A stretch of DNA of 64,000 nucleotides, from the NCBI GenBank assembly GCA_049515555.1, contig JBEKTY010000021.1:1-64000 (forward strand), in the 5' to 3' direction. This document shows positions 55,501-62,711 of this stretch, in pieces; within the stretch, counting starts at the first letter, position 1, and every line of letters begins with the position of its first letter. Source of the DNA: JBEKTY01 sp049515555 (lineage in GTDB: Bacteria > Planctomycetota > Planctomycetia > Pirellulales > Thermoguttaceae). The translations under genes were made by a program, and so were the position numbers. Below the pieces are notes generated by a model, which ran no database searches, was not told where the DNA came from, and saw only the letters and a program-made list of their open reading frames with translations.

Positions 55501-55940
55501 ACGTGTTGGTAACTTTTCCCGCCGCGGGCCGATGGTGCGTACAGATTTTCAGCAAGGCCCGGCGGGATTCGGGCCCGCTGACCCTGGCGGGCAGAATCGA
55601 GCTGGAGAGCAGCGCCGGCACGCCCTGGCTCTTCCCCAAGACGTTCACCTCCGCCGCCGACATGGACGCCTATCTGGAGGGCCCGCTGTACGTGCCCCTT
55701 ACTACGGGCAAGCCGCAGGAGTTCAGAATCCGGCTGCGCGGGGCGGAACAGGTGCACCTGCGGATCGGCCCCGATCGCTGGCTGCCCATGGGGCGCGCGG
55801 CCGACGACCCTGCCCTGTACCGCCTAACGGCCGACGTTCCCCGCGGCGCGCCGGTCCAGATCATGGCCCGCGAACCGCGCAGCGCCGGCCCCCATTGGAT
55901 GCTGGTCGATTTCAGCCTCCCGCCGGGCCGCGATCGGTAG
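52506..55940 (+). CDS. Membrane sensor histidine kinase fused to a transglutaminase-like domain
   Basis: 1144 residues. Order: membrane helix (6-26), extracytoplasmic sensor region (about 27-343, no known domain), second helix (about 344-370), HisKA H-box with His386 (VTHELRTPL), HATPase N-box FNLVDNACKYA and G-box DHGPGIA, ending near residue 605. Then a hydrophobic segment, VAIVLLLALCQASF (about 617-630), three 28-residue repeats (631-714) and a transglutaminase-like domain with the full triad Cys817 (VCHGY), His860 (NHAWNAV) and Asp875 (LLDTTW). The hydrophobic segment could re-cross the membrane and place the enzyme outside the cytoplasm. Alternatively it is the leader of a formerly separate exported transglutaminase, joined by repeat insertion. 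Function of the pair: unknown. Confidence 0.85.
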   Translation: MKRSWLLGMGFAGCLAVGLAAMGWVSLTAVRLEQAEAKASRLSAVEENVRLALWRMDSALAPLVAQESARPAAAYSSFLPVGGGAQRPGGPRGELLLPSPLLAEPLPYVLAHFQFEPDGRLNSPRVPPAAQRRLAVPRFLSEEAVWKAEQQLAQVAALTDREQLIDMLPSQPSAPAEPVFSPLPQLPAEQAAQQWAVQQKRQTELQNFGRGQVEFSERNRAVTANANVQFHGKHIEQALNAWQERSIRPTDAVGVLMTPLWIEGRLLLARRIAVGDRECVQGCLLDWPAMQAWLLGSVDDLLPQAGLEPLPPAEAESGAHRLAALPVRLLSGPLPPGIEPLRRPVHLALVVAWGGMLLAATAVALLLAGAVRLGQRRAAFVSAVTHELRTPLTTFHMYTEMLAEGMVPEPERQEYLRTLRREAARLTHMVENVLAYARLERGRRGGPVEPVSVRQIVEPIGGRLAERAAQAGMQWVVEADGQALDAVVLANPSVVEQILFNLVDNACKYAAGAADKRIHLAIERRGEAVHVRVWDHGPGIARPAARRLFRPFLKSAREAADSAPGIGLGLALSRRLARGMGARLQLDGPQGQGACFTLVLPGGGPHAAARGGSSIVAIVLLLALCQASFGGLGATAGSPSSAENTVGQANRGTPPSTGGLGATAGSASSADSTVGQANRGTPASTGALGATAGSASSADSTVGQANRGTPPSTNDRAIALATTSAAADLAAWRTAQADPRAQNVPPALRTAALTQPQQGLEPLVRWLLAGIDNDFQKVKILHDWIAENIAYDVESFLGPSGAEPTWDAALLRGKAVCHGYAGLLAKMCPLAGIPCQVVSGHARGYAFALCGAEDLHAVNHAWNAVQVQGRWYLLDTTWDAGHVEGRSFHKQYNTAYLFLEPWQFLYTHFPSDPRWQLLDPPRTAEQFAELPYLEGRFFEQGLRLATPLRRLHPVGESVQFTIETPADRVISAQLAEPAVGQSGPLEQRTLVRREAARSNVLVTFPAAGRWCVQIFSKARRDSGPLTLAGRIELESSAGTPWLFPKTFTSAADMDAYLEGPLYVPLTTGKPQEFRIRLRGAEQVHLRIGPDRWLPMGRAADDPALYRLTADVPRGAPVQIMAREPRSAGPHWMLVDFSLPPGRDR
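54396..54647 (+). repeat. Three 84-bp tandem repeats, GTGCCACTGCTGG family, coding
   Basis: Units start at 54396, 54480 and 54564. Each contains GGTGCCACTGCTGGCTCG..-CAGCAGTG and GGTTGGACAAGCCAACCG hairpins and is read as 28 residues (GLGATAGS...TPPSTG). The same hairpin family is intergenic elsewhere in the window. 84 bp keeps the frame, so copy number could vary without breaking the gene. Confidence 0.9.
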
Positions 55941-55947
55941 CCCGCCG

Positions 55948-56075
55948 CGCTACCGCAGGACCTTTTCTTGACCACGGCAGCCGCACCTCCCCGCTACCGC
56001 AGGGCTTTTTTGAGCACCGTGGCCGCACCCTTCCGCTACCGCAGGGCCTTCTTCAGCAGCGTGGCCGCTTTGCGG
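55948..56075. repeat. Degenerate triplicate of the 3' end of the ACT-domain gene
   Basis: Three units of 44, 42 and 42 bp start at 55948, 55992 and 56034, each opening CGCTACCGCAGG. The last holds the real stop and final codons of the minus-strand ACT gene. On that strand the middle copy still reads AATVLKKALR-stop; the distal copy is frameshifted. Probable tandem duplication followed by decay. Confidence 0.75.
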
Positions 56076-56461
56076 CTGTCCGCCTCGCTGTCGAAACCCA
56101 TGACGGCCGAGAAGCGACCCTCGATCACCTGCGCCATGAGGTAGGCGATGTTGATCCCCGCCGCGGCCAGGGCCTGGCCGATGGCCTCACCGAGGCCCGG
56201 CCGGTCGTCGCCCTGCACCAGCAGCGTGGGGCCGTCCATGGGGCTCAGGCCGGCCTTGCGGGCGGCCGCGGTGGCCTTCCGACCGGCGATGGGGCAGACC
56301 TCGATGGCGGCCTTCCGCTCGTTGCCCCGATAGCGATAACCCATCACCACCTGCAGATCCGCCCCGGCCGCGGCCAGCGGACCCAGCACGCCGCTCAGCA
56401 CGCCGGGCTGGTTGAGCACTTCGGCCCGCCACAACGCAACCTTCTTCACCGTAACAGCCAT
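56036..56461 (-). CDS. Tandem ACT-domain protein
   Basis: 141 residues from the ATG at 56461 (AGGAG nine bases upstream); the longer frame was rejected. Two ACT-type units are visible: VKKVALWRAEVLNQPGVLSG (about 4-65, ending VCPIAG) and GPTLLVQGDDRPGLGEAIGQ (about 75-135, with AGINIAYLMAQ). ACT domains bind amino acids and usually control enzymes or regulators. No catalytic domain is present, so it would sense or act through a partner. Its 3' end is the source of the tandem copies at 55948-56033. Confidence 0.8.
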   Translation of the reverse strand: MAVTVKKVALWRAEVLNQPGVLSGVLGPLAAAGADLQVVMGYRYRGNERKAAIEVCPIAGRKATAAARKAGLSPMDGPTLLVQGDDRPGLGEAIGQALAAAGINIAYLMAQVIEGRFSAVMGFDSEADSRKAATLLKKALR

Positions 56462-56610
56462 GGTATGCACTCCTGCTTCTCGAACGCGGCGCTTGGCCGC
56501 AACCAAAAAAGGATTGGAGACTGGAGTTCCGCGCCGGCGACGATGCCGTACAAGACAATAACTTCACCGGAACTATACGGCCCAACCCCCGTTAGGGCAA
56601 GTCGCCTAAA

Positions 56611-56640
56611 GTATCAGGCACACGCCGTGTGCCGTCCGCG
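56611..56640. repeat. Half element, CACACGCCGTGTG family
   Basis: GTATCAGGCACACGCCGTGTGCCGTCCGCG is a single hairpin in the 315-bp gap before the DUF4160 gene. The rest of the gap, apart from a candidate promoter, holds nothing I recognise. Confidence 0.6.
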
Positions 56641-56710
56641 ATGCGTTCTTCCGTTCCACTCAAATACCCCTGTACCACCCATGGCGGGCTCCCTAGAAAA
56701 ACGGGCCCTG

Positions 56711-56738
56711 TTGACCTCACCGGACATTATGGTAAAGT
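56711..56738 (+). promoter_or_regulatory. Candidate promoter of the DUF4160/DUF2442-HTH pair
   Basis: TTGACC (56711-56716) and TAAAGT (56733-56738) are 16 bp apart and end 38 bp before the ATG at 56777. They match the sigma-70 consensus at five and four of six bases. The region is AT-rich relative to its surroundings. This is a weak, unsupported prediction. Confidence 0.35.
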
Positions 56739-56776
56739 ATCTGCTTGCAAATGTCCGATAAGGGCGTACAATAGCA

Positions 56777-57037
56777 ATGGCAACGGTACGTGCTTTCCAG
56801 ATTCGCGGCCTGAAACTTTGGTTCTGGTCCGGCGACCATGAACCGCCCCACTTCCACGCGAAAAAGAGCGGCCAGTGGGAGGTCAAGGTTTTTTTCCTGC
56901 TTCGGCCTGACAAGATGATTGAAGTCAAATGGGCTGAGAAGCAACCTTCGGCAAGCCTCCTGAGGCAACTCTGTAGCCTCGCAGAGAGGAATCGTACCGC
57001 GCTCCTCAAAGAGTGGGAAAGGCTCCATGTGGCGTAA
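56777..57037 (+). CDS. DUF4160-family protein
   Basis: 86 residues, full length for the family. The hallmarks are the FWSGDHEPPHFHAKK segment with its PPHFH motif, and the EVKWAEKQPS stretch. DUF4160 genes are small and typically adjacent to DUF2442 genes, which is also the case here; the arrangement resembles a toxin-antitoxin pair, but the biochemical role is unproven. The stop overlaps the start of the next gene by 11 bp. Base use is clearly less GC-rich than in neighbouring genes, suggesting transfer. Confidence 0.85.
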   Translation: MATVRAFQIRGLKLWFWSGDHEPPHFHAKKSGQWEVKVFFLLRPDKMIEVKWAEKQPSASLLRQLCSLAERNRTALLKEWERLHVA

Positions 57038-57959
57038 AATGACGGTAACTCTCCAGAGAAGTCGCGGAACTTCTGGCGCAGCGTCAGCACAGGACACGTT
57101 CTATATCGTTGCCACGAACCCGCCATACGGGACGATCTGCCGGGACTGCGTTCGAGAGCTGCCGGGTGCAGTGCGTAATCACGTTCGAGTCTCAACCTTC
57201 GATGGTTGGCGCCATATCGAGTGCAGTGTAGCGAGGCTAGAGCAATCCGGAAGTGCGCTGCTTGTCTCTCGTCTGGCCGATATTCCGGAAGATGCCAAGG
57301 CTCTGGCGGCGGGAGGCCCCCAGCGAAGGCACCTGGTCTTTGTCGAGGATATGCCGGTCGAGGCCATTCCCAGCCGTGTTTCTCGGTTGAACGTGCGCGA
57401 CTCGCGCAGATTGCACATTGTCATGGAGCGCAATCTTCCGGCAATCTCCGCGATCATCAAACGTGCGATCAGTGGAATGGCGATAATCCAAGACCCAAGC
57501 CGCATTGTCGATGCGTGGGTTGAAGGCGCCAACCTGGTTGTCCTTTCGCCATCCTTTCAACGGCTGTACGTTCCCGTCACAGAACTGGCGCGATACTTAG
57601 GAAACCACCCCGAGCGTATCAAAGCCTTTGAGATTGACGAGGATGGAAGCTACTTGCATTGGCCCCACGCTGACGTGCATTTGGGATGGGAGCAGCTTCA
57701 GGGCATCGTCGATCCGACCATCCTCGTCGCCGCGCAGCGAAGGTCCGAGGCATTCAACCGAAAGTATGGCGCAGCGATCCGCGGCTTGAGGGAAGACCGT
57801 GGCCTCAAACAATCCGACATCCGGGGGATCGCCGATCGTCACCTGCGCCGAATCGAACACGGGCAGATCGCGGCCACCAGTTCGGTCCTAAGAGCCCTCG
57901 CCGAAGCGCACGCAATGAGCCTCGCGGACTACCTAGGCGAATTAGCCGAACGGCTGTGA
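57027..57959 (+). CDS. DUF2442-like protein with N-terminal unknown domain and C-terminal HTH
   Basis: 310 residues. The start at 57027 lies inside the DUF4160 gene, behind GGGAAAGG; a second ATG at 57039 is possible. Residues 1-155 form a domain I do not recognise, containing NPPYGTICRDCVRELPG and YxxER-like elements. Residues about 158-225 read as DUF2442 (VDAWVEGANLVVLSPSFQRL, KAFEIDEDGSYLHWPHADVH). Residues about 247-305 are an Xre-like helix-turn-helix (AIRGLREDRGLKQSDIRGIA, RHLRRIEHGQ). Most DUF2442 proteins are under 100 residues, so the added N-terminal domain is unusual. As the HTH partner of DUF4160 it may autoregulate the pair; that is inference. Confidence 0.75.
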   Translation: MWRKMTVTLQRSRGTSGAASAQDTFYIVATNPPYGTICRDCVRELPGAVRNHVRVSTFDGWRHIECSVARLEQSGSALLVSRLADIPEDAKALAAGGPQRRHLVFVEDMPVEAIPSRVSRLNVRDSRRLHIVMERNLPAISAIIKRAISGMAIIQDPSRIVDAWVEGANLVVLSPSFQRLYVPVTELARYLGNHPERIKAFEIDEDGSYLHWPHADVHLGWEQLQGIVDPTILVAAQRRSEAFNRKYGAAIRGLREDRGLKQSDIRGIADRHLRRIEHGQIAATSSVLRALAEAHAMSLADYLGELAERL

Positions 57960-58165
57960 GTGTGGTCAGCTCGGCCCGACCAGGACGAAGGGACCCCGGT
58001 AGAACGGGCTTTCCCAGCCCGCCCGTTGCCGCACCCGGCGCTTGGCTTGGTGCACAATCTGACCCAGGCTTGACCCAGATCAAATCCCGGACGCCGGCTG
58101 CCGCGTATAATCCAATCATACGCACTGCAATCCTGACCAGCCGGAAACAAGAAGGAGGCGCGAGC

Positions 58166-58768
58166 ATGAAACCCACCGAAATCCTCAGCGGCGAGCACCG
58201 TGTGATCGAGCAGGTGCTCGACTGCCTGGCAGCAATCGCCGGGCAATGCCAGGCCCAAGGCCGGCTGGAGGCCGCGCCGGCCGAGCAAGCGCTCGAGTTC
58301 TTCCGCAATTTCGCCGACTGCTGCCATCACGGCAAGGAGGAAGCCTACCTGTTTCCGGCCATGGAGGCCAAGGGCTTTCCGCGCGACGGCGGACCGACGG
58401 GCGTCATGCTCGACGAGCACGAGCAGGGCCGGGCCCACGTCCGCGGCATGGCCGAGGCCGCCAGCGACGCGGCTGCCGGCGACCCGGCGGCGATCGGCCG
58501 CTTCGTGCGGCATGCCGAGGGTTATATCGCCCTGCTGCACGAGCACATCCGGAAGGAGGAGCACTGCCTGTTTGCAATGGCCGATCAGGCCTTCAGCGCC
58601 GCGGACCAGCAGAAGCTGCTGGCCGAGTTCGAGCACGTCGAGCACGAGCAGATGGGCCGGGGCGCTCACGAGAAGTTCCTGCGCATGGCCGACCAGTTGG
58701 CCGATCGTTACGGCGTGCCGCGGGCGGCGCAGCCCGGCGCCGCAGGGTGCGGTTGCCATCACGGTTGA
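58166..58768 (+). CDS. Hemerythrin HHE-domain protein
   Basis: 200 residues from the ATG at 58166, behind an AAGGAGG Shine-Dalgarno sequence. The four-helix HHE cation-binding domain supplies His11 (GEHRVIEQVL), the CCHHGKEEAYLFPAME pair, DEHEQGRAHVRGM, HEHIRKEEHCLF and VEHEQMG, the His/Glu ligands expected for a di-iron site. Such proteins bind O2, NO or iron, or repair iron centres. It ends in a Cys/His-rich tail (GCGCHHG) that may bind metal. The protein is presumably cytoplasmic; no operon partner is evident. Confidence 0.9.
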   Translation: MKPTEILSGEHRVIEQVLDCLAAIAGQCQAQGRLEAAPAEQALEFFRNFADCCHHGKEEAYLFPAMEAKGFPRDGGPTGVMLDEHEQGRAHVRGMAEAASDAAAGDPAAIGRFVRHAEGYIALLHEHIRKEEHCLFAMADQAFSAADQQKLLAEFEHVEHEQMGRGAHEKFLRMADQLADRYGVPRAAQPGAAGCGCHHG

Positions 58769-58939
58769 GCCGAAAATGGTGGGACTGCGCCGGCTTGTGT
58801 CCCACCCTACTGACCACTCTTGACCACCTGGCGATTGCTCTTGTCGTCGCCGGCCAAGTTGGGCATAATCCGCGGGTTTCCATAGCACCGCATCCAACCA
58901 GACACGGCTTGCGACGGTGCCCCAAAGGTCAGCAGCGTG

Positions 58940-60322
58940 ATGACGTCGCCAGGCAAGGATGCCCCCCGCACAAAGAGCACCCGGCTATCGGCCATGGGGC
59001 GGGCGCTGGCGCACCGCAACTTCCGGCTGTTCACCATCGGTCAGGGCATCTCGCTGGTCGGCACCTGGATGCAGCAGATCGCCACCATCTGGCTCGTGTA
59101 CCGGCTGAGCCGCTCTTCGTTCCTGCTGGGCCTGGCCGATTTCTCGTCGCAGATACCCGCGGCCTTGATCCTGCCGGTGGCGGGTGTCCTGACCGATCGC
59201 TGGAACCGGCACCACACCGTGCTGGCCACGCAAACTCTGGCCATGGTTCAGGCGCTGGTGCTCATGGTGCTCACGCTGACGGGGGTCGTCAGCGTTTGGC
59301 AGATCCTCCTGCTGGGCGTCCTGTTGGGGTTGGTCAATGCCTTTGACGTGACCGCCCGGCAGAGCCTGGTAATCGACCTGGTCGAGCGGCACGACGACCT
59401 GGCCAACGCGGTGGCCATCAACTCGTCGATGTTCAACGCGGCCCGGCTCATCGGGCCGGCCGTCGCCGGGTGCGTGATCGGCCTGTGCGGCGAGTGGCCG
59501 TGTTTCCTGCTGAACTCCCTGAGCTACGTGGCCGTGTTGGGGTCGCTGGCGGCGATGCGGGTGCGGCCCGTCGCCCGGCCGGTTTCCAAGCTGGGGATCG
59601 TCGAGGGCTTCAGCGAGGGCTTCGAGTACGTGGCCGGGTCGATGCCCATCCGCACCCTGCTGTTACTGCTGGGCACGGTGAGCATGATGGCCGCACCGCT
59701 GATGGTGCTCATGCCCGTGCTGGCCACCGAGGTCTTGCACGGCGGCCCACACACGCTGGGCCTGCTCACCGCGGCCTTGGGCCTGGGGGCCCTGGCGGCC
59801 AGCCTCTTTCTGGCCGCCCGCAAAAGCGTCGTGGGCCTGAGCAAAGTGATCGCCCTGGCCACCGCGGCCTTTGGCCTGGGGCTGGCCGGCCTCTCGCTCT
59901 GCCACACGCTGGGGGCCGCGCTCGTCATCCTGGCTCTGACCGGCTTTGCCATGGTGGCCCAGATGGCCGCCAGCAACGCCGTGTTGCAGACCATCGTCGA
60001 CGAGGGCAAGCGCGGGCGGGTGATGAGCTTCTACACCATGGCCTTCTTCGGCATGGGGCCGCTGGGCAGCCTGCTTTCCGGCTGGCTGGCCGGCACGCTC
60101 GGCGTGGCGGCCGTGTTCCTGATTTGCGGCACGGCGTGCGTGGCCGGCTCGCTGGTTTTCGCCGCACTGCTGCCGGCACTGCGCAGGGCCATCCGCCCGA
60201 TCTACGCGCGGGTCGGCATCCTGCCGCAGACGGCCGCCGCGGCCAGCCTGCCCGGCCGCAGGGTCGACGGCCCGGCCGGACTGAAAGCCGCGCACCTCGA
60301 CACGCCGGTCTCCCGCACGTAG
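58940..60322 (+). CDS. MFS transporter, EntS-like (MFS_3 type)
   Basis: 460 residues, with 12 predicted membrane helices. The ATG at 58940 directly follows a GTG that could also serve. Family phrases: ALAHRNFRLFTIGQGISLVGTWMQQIA, the loop LTDRWNRHHTVLATQTL, DLANAVAINSSMFNAARLIGPAVAGCVIGL and a late GKRGRVMSFYTMAFFGMGPLG. Members export small molecules, often siderophores; the substrate here is not assignable. The long soluble tail (about 420-460) has no motif. A cacacg-type double hairpin follows the stop. Confidence 0.88.
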   Translation: MTSPGKDAPRTKSTRLSAMGRALAHRNFRLFTIGQGISLVGTWMQQIATIWLVYRLSRSSFLLGLADFSSQIPAALILPVAGVLTDRWNRHHTVLATQTLAMVQALVLMVLTLTGVVSVWQILLLGVLLGLVNAFDVTARQSLVIDLVERHDDLANAVAINSSMFNAARLIGPAVAGCVIGLCGEWPCFLLNSLSYVAVLGSLAAMRVRPVARPVSKLGIVEGFSEGFEYVAGSMPIRTLLLLLGTVSMMAAPLMVLMPVLATEVLHGGPHTLGLLTAALGLGALAASLFLAARKSVVGLSKVIALATAAFGLGLAGLSLCHTLGAALVILALTGFAMVAQMAASNAVLQTIVDEGKRGRVMSFYTMAFFGMGPLGSLLSGWLAGTLGVAAVFLICGTACVAGSLVFAALLPALRRAIRPIYARVGILPQTAAAASLPGRRVDGPAGLKAAHLDTPVSRT

Positions 60323-60355
60323 GGCCGGACGCAGCCCTTCAGAAGCCGCGCCAAG

Positions 60356-60432
60356 GTAGCAGGCACACTCCGTGTGCCGTCCGCCATGCTTTTTTCCGCT
60401 TCAGCGGACGGCACACGGAGTGTGCCTGCTAC
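60356..60432. repeat. Complete double-hairpin repeat, CACACTCCGTGTG family
   Basis: GTAGCAGGCACACTCCGTGTGC and its exact complement lie 77 bp apart end to end, with CGTCCGC/GCGGACG extending the stem and TTTTTT in the loop. Each half (GGCACACTCCGTGTGCC, GGCACACGGAGTGTGCC) also folds alone. It lies between convergent genes and could terminate both transcripts. Confidence 0.85.
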
Positions 60433-60480
60433 TTTTCACGCTGTAAACGGATACATGAGAACCTTTGTCAGGGCGCGGGC

Positions 60481-61215
60481 TTACCCGGACACTTGCAGCC
60501 GCAAGGCGATCTCCGCCACGCGGCGGCCGAGGTTTTTGGCCGTGGCCACGCCTACCTCGTCGCGGGCGATGTCGGGCGCCGGGCCGGTGTTGACCGCCGG
60601 ATTGCCGCCCCACAGCGTGCCGCCCCAGTGACCGGTGGGCGGGGCATCCCCCACCACGATCATCTGCTGCGACATCAAGGCCACCTGCACCGAGCGGATG
60701 GTCAACTCCTGTCCGCCGTTCCGCCCGCCGCCGACGGCCAGCACTCCGCCCACCTTGTTGGCCAACAACTTGCTCTTGTGGAACACGATGCAGCGCTCGA
60801 GGAAGGCCTTGCACAGCGACGACATGTTGCCGAAATAGACGGGGGTGCCGAGGATGATGCCGGCCAGCGCCGGCTCGGAGAGCTTCGGCACCAGGCCGGG
60901 GAAATCGTCGCGCTCGCCGGGCGCCACGTCGATCCCGGCCGCCGGTTGGGCGGGGATCTTCAGCCCGGCCAGCTCGATGAGCTCGACTTCGATCCGCGCG
61001 TCGGCCGCTTTGACCGCCTCCAGGCAGATGCCCAGCGCGGCGGCCGTGGTCTTGCCCTTGCGCAGGCTGCAACAGATGCCGAGGATCTTTATCGGCCGCG
61101 CCGGGCCAGCGGCCTGCGCCGCCCCCGGGCCGGCGGCGATCGCCGTGCCGGCGCCCAGCAGGGCCGCAGTCCCAGTGCTTCCGATGAATCGACGCCGGGT
61201 AACTTCAGACGGCAT
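60481..61215 (-). CDS. Tat-exported flavodoxin-like NADPH-dependent FMN reductase-family protein
   Basis: 244 residues. The leader has a twin-arginine motif (VTRRRFIGS) and cleaves near AQAAG. The mature domain is flavodoxin-like: ILGICCSLRKGKT (phosphate-binding loop), a LGTPVYFGNMSSLCKAFLER segment typical of the family that binds FMN, and GGVLAVGGGRNGGQE. It would reduce quinones, metals or FMN outside the cytoplasm. The prefolded FMN would explain the Tat route. The start is the ATG at 61215. Confidence 0.85.
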   Translation of the reverse strand: MPSEVTRRRFIGSTGTAALLGAGTAIAAGPGAAQAAGPARPIKILGICCSLRKGKTTAAALGICLEAVKAADARIEVELIELAGLKIPAQPAAGIDVAPGERDDFPGLVPKLSEPALAGIILGTPVYFGNMSSLCKAFLERCIVFHKSKLLANKVGGVLAVGGGRNGGQELTIRSVQVALMSQQMIVVGDAPPTGHWGGTLWGGNPAVNTGPAPDIARDEVGVATAKNLGRRVAEIALRLQVSG

Positions 61216-61305
61216 GGTGAACTCCTATAAAACTGGAAACCATTCAAAAGAGCAAGGCCTCTGGTCCCCATCTCCCGGAGGGAGAGGGGAGCGGCCAAGC
61301 CGCTG

Positions 61306-62691
61306 TTACAAAGCTCCGGTCAGACCCGGCATGGGGACGAGATAGTTTCCGGCGGCGTCGGGCAGGGTCGGCGGGTCGGCGTCCATCGCATAGCGCTGCG
61401 GGGCCAGGCGCAGCTCCGACTGGACCGCCTCGTCCCACGTGACCAGGCGGCCGGAGTACGTTGCCATGCGGCCCAACACGGCGGTCATCGTGGCGGCCGC
61501 GGCGTAGTCGCCCTCGAAGCGGTAGGGCCCGCTGCCGCGAATGCTGGCAAACAGATCGTCGTGCTCGAGCTGGTAGGGATTCCGGCCTTGGAAGTCTTTG
61601 GAGCGGAGCTCCCGCGGCCCGGCCGCGCCCAGGCCCCACGGCCCCACGCCGATGGTCATCGTGCCCTTGGTTCCGTGGACGTTGTCGGAGACGTGGCTCC
61701 AGGTGCCGGGCTGTTGCCGGGCCTGGCAATAGTGCCGCGCGCCGCCGACATACTCGTACTCGATCATGTGGTGGTCCCAGATGTCGCCGCTGCCGGGTCC
61801 CACGCGCACCTGCCGGCTGCCCATGCCGTTGGCCTGCAGGGGGTGGGCATCGAGGACCCAGTTGGCCACGTCGATCTCGTGGCAAGCCTGCTCGACCAGA
61901 TGATCGCCGCACAACCAGCAGAACAGGTTCCAGTGGCGGATCTGGTATTCCATCTCGGACATGCCGGCGGGCTTGAGCTCGCCGCTGCGGCCGCCGGGCA
62001 TGTTGAAGTAGGTCCGCACCAGGCGGATCTCGCCGAGCTGGCCATCGTGGATGCGGCGGACCTTCTCCAGGTAGTTGGGCTGATGGCGGCGCTGCAAGCC
62101 GGCCACGACGGAGAGCTTCTTCCGGCGGGCTTCCTCGTTGGCGGCCAGCAGCATGCGGTAGCCGGGCGCATCGACGCACCAGGGTTTTTCGAGGAAGGCG
62201 TGCTTGCCGGCCCGCACCGCCGCCGCATAGTGCATGGGCCGGAAGTGCGGCGGCGTGGCCAGGATTACCAGGTCCACGCCGGCCTGGATTACCCGCTGGC
62301 AGGCGTCGAAGCCGAGGAACTTGTTCTCCTCGGGCACGTCGATCTTGGGGCGGAGATCGTTGTACTTCTGCAGGTTCTTCAGGCTGATGTCCAGGCGGTT
62401 GCGGAACAGGTCGCCCATGGCGACGAGTTTCACCGCCCCGGCCGTGCTAAGGGCCTCGCGGCAGGCCCCGGTGCCGCGGTTGCCGCAGCCCACGAACCCC
62501 AGGCGGATCACGTCGCTGCCGGCCGCATGCGCCGAGCGGGCCATGTCCAGGCCGGCCGCCAGCGATGCGGCGGCCATCGCCCCGCGGCGGGCGACTTGCC
62601 CGCGGGCGCAAGCACTGGCGAGACGCCAGTGCCACCGGCCAGCCGCGCGGCGTGTCGTCTTTCCCGTCGCCCCGCAATCGTCCTGCTTCAC
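61306..62691 (-). CDS. Tat-exported Gfo/Idh/MocA oxidoreductase with repeat in its leader
   Basis: 461 residues from the GTG at 62691, behind AAAGGA; the open frame extends to 63909 but overlaps the next gene and lacks conservation. The leader has TTRRAA, then about 20 residues encoded by a palindromic GC-rich repeat (62584-62640), and then the hydrophobic part AMAAASLAAGLDMA ending HAAGS. The Rossmann motif GFVGCGNRGTG, the FLEKPWC (EKP) catalytic motif and CHEIDVANW follow. The insert splits the twin arginines from the hydrophobic stretch, so export may be impaired. It lies 20 bp after the aldo/keto-reductase-like gene and is probably co-transcribed with it. Substrate unknown; likely a sugar. 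Confidence 0.85.
   Translation of the reverse strand: MKQDDCGATGKTTRRAAGRWHWRLASACARGQVARRGAMAAASLAAGLDMARSAHAAGSDVIRLGFVGCGNRGTGACREALSTAGAVKLVAMGDLFRNRLDISLKNLQKYNDLRPKIDVPEENKFLGFDACQRVIQAGVDLVILATPPHFRPMHYAAAVRAGKHAFLEKPWCVDAPGYRMLLAANEEARRKKLSVVAGLQRRHQPNYLEKVRRIHDGQLGEIRLVRTYFNMPGGRSGELKPAGMSEMEYQIRHWNLFCWLCGDHLVEQACHEIDVANWVLDAHPLQANGMGSRQVRVGPGSGDIWDHHMIEYEYVGGARHYCQARQQPGTWSHVSDNVHGTKGTMTIGVGPWGLGAAGPRELRSKDFQGRNPYQLEHDDLFASIRGSGPYRFEGDYAAAATMTAVLGRMATYSGRLVTWDEAVQSELRLAPQRYAMDADPPTLPDAAGNYLVPMPGLTGAL
62584..62640. repeat. Double-hairpin repeat inside a Tat leader
   Basis: GCGGGCGACTTGCCCGCGGGC and ACTGGCGAGACGCCAGTGCCACC are two adjacent palindromes of the same design as the intergenic families (the second resembles GTGCCACTGCTGG elements). 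Their length is a multiple of three within the leader, so the frame survives. Confidence 0.75.
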
Positions 62692-62711
62692 GGTGTAGTC
62701 CTTTGTGCGTA

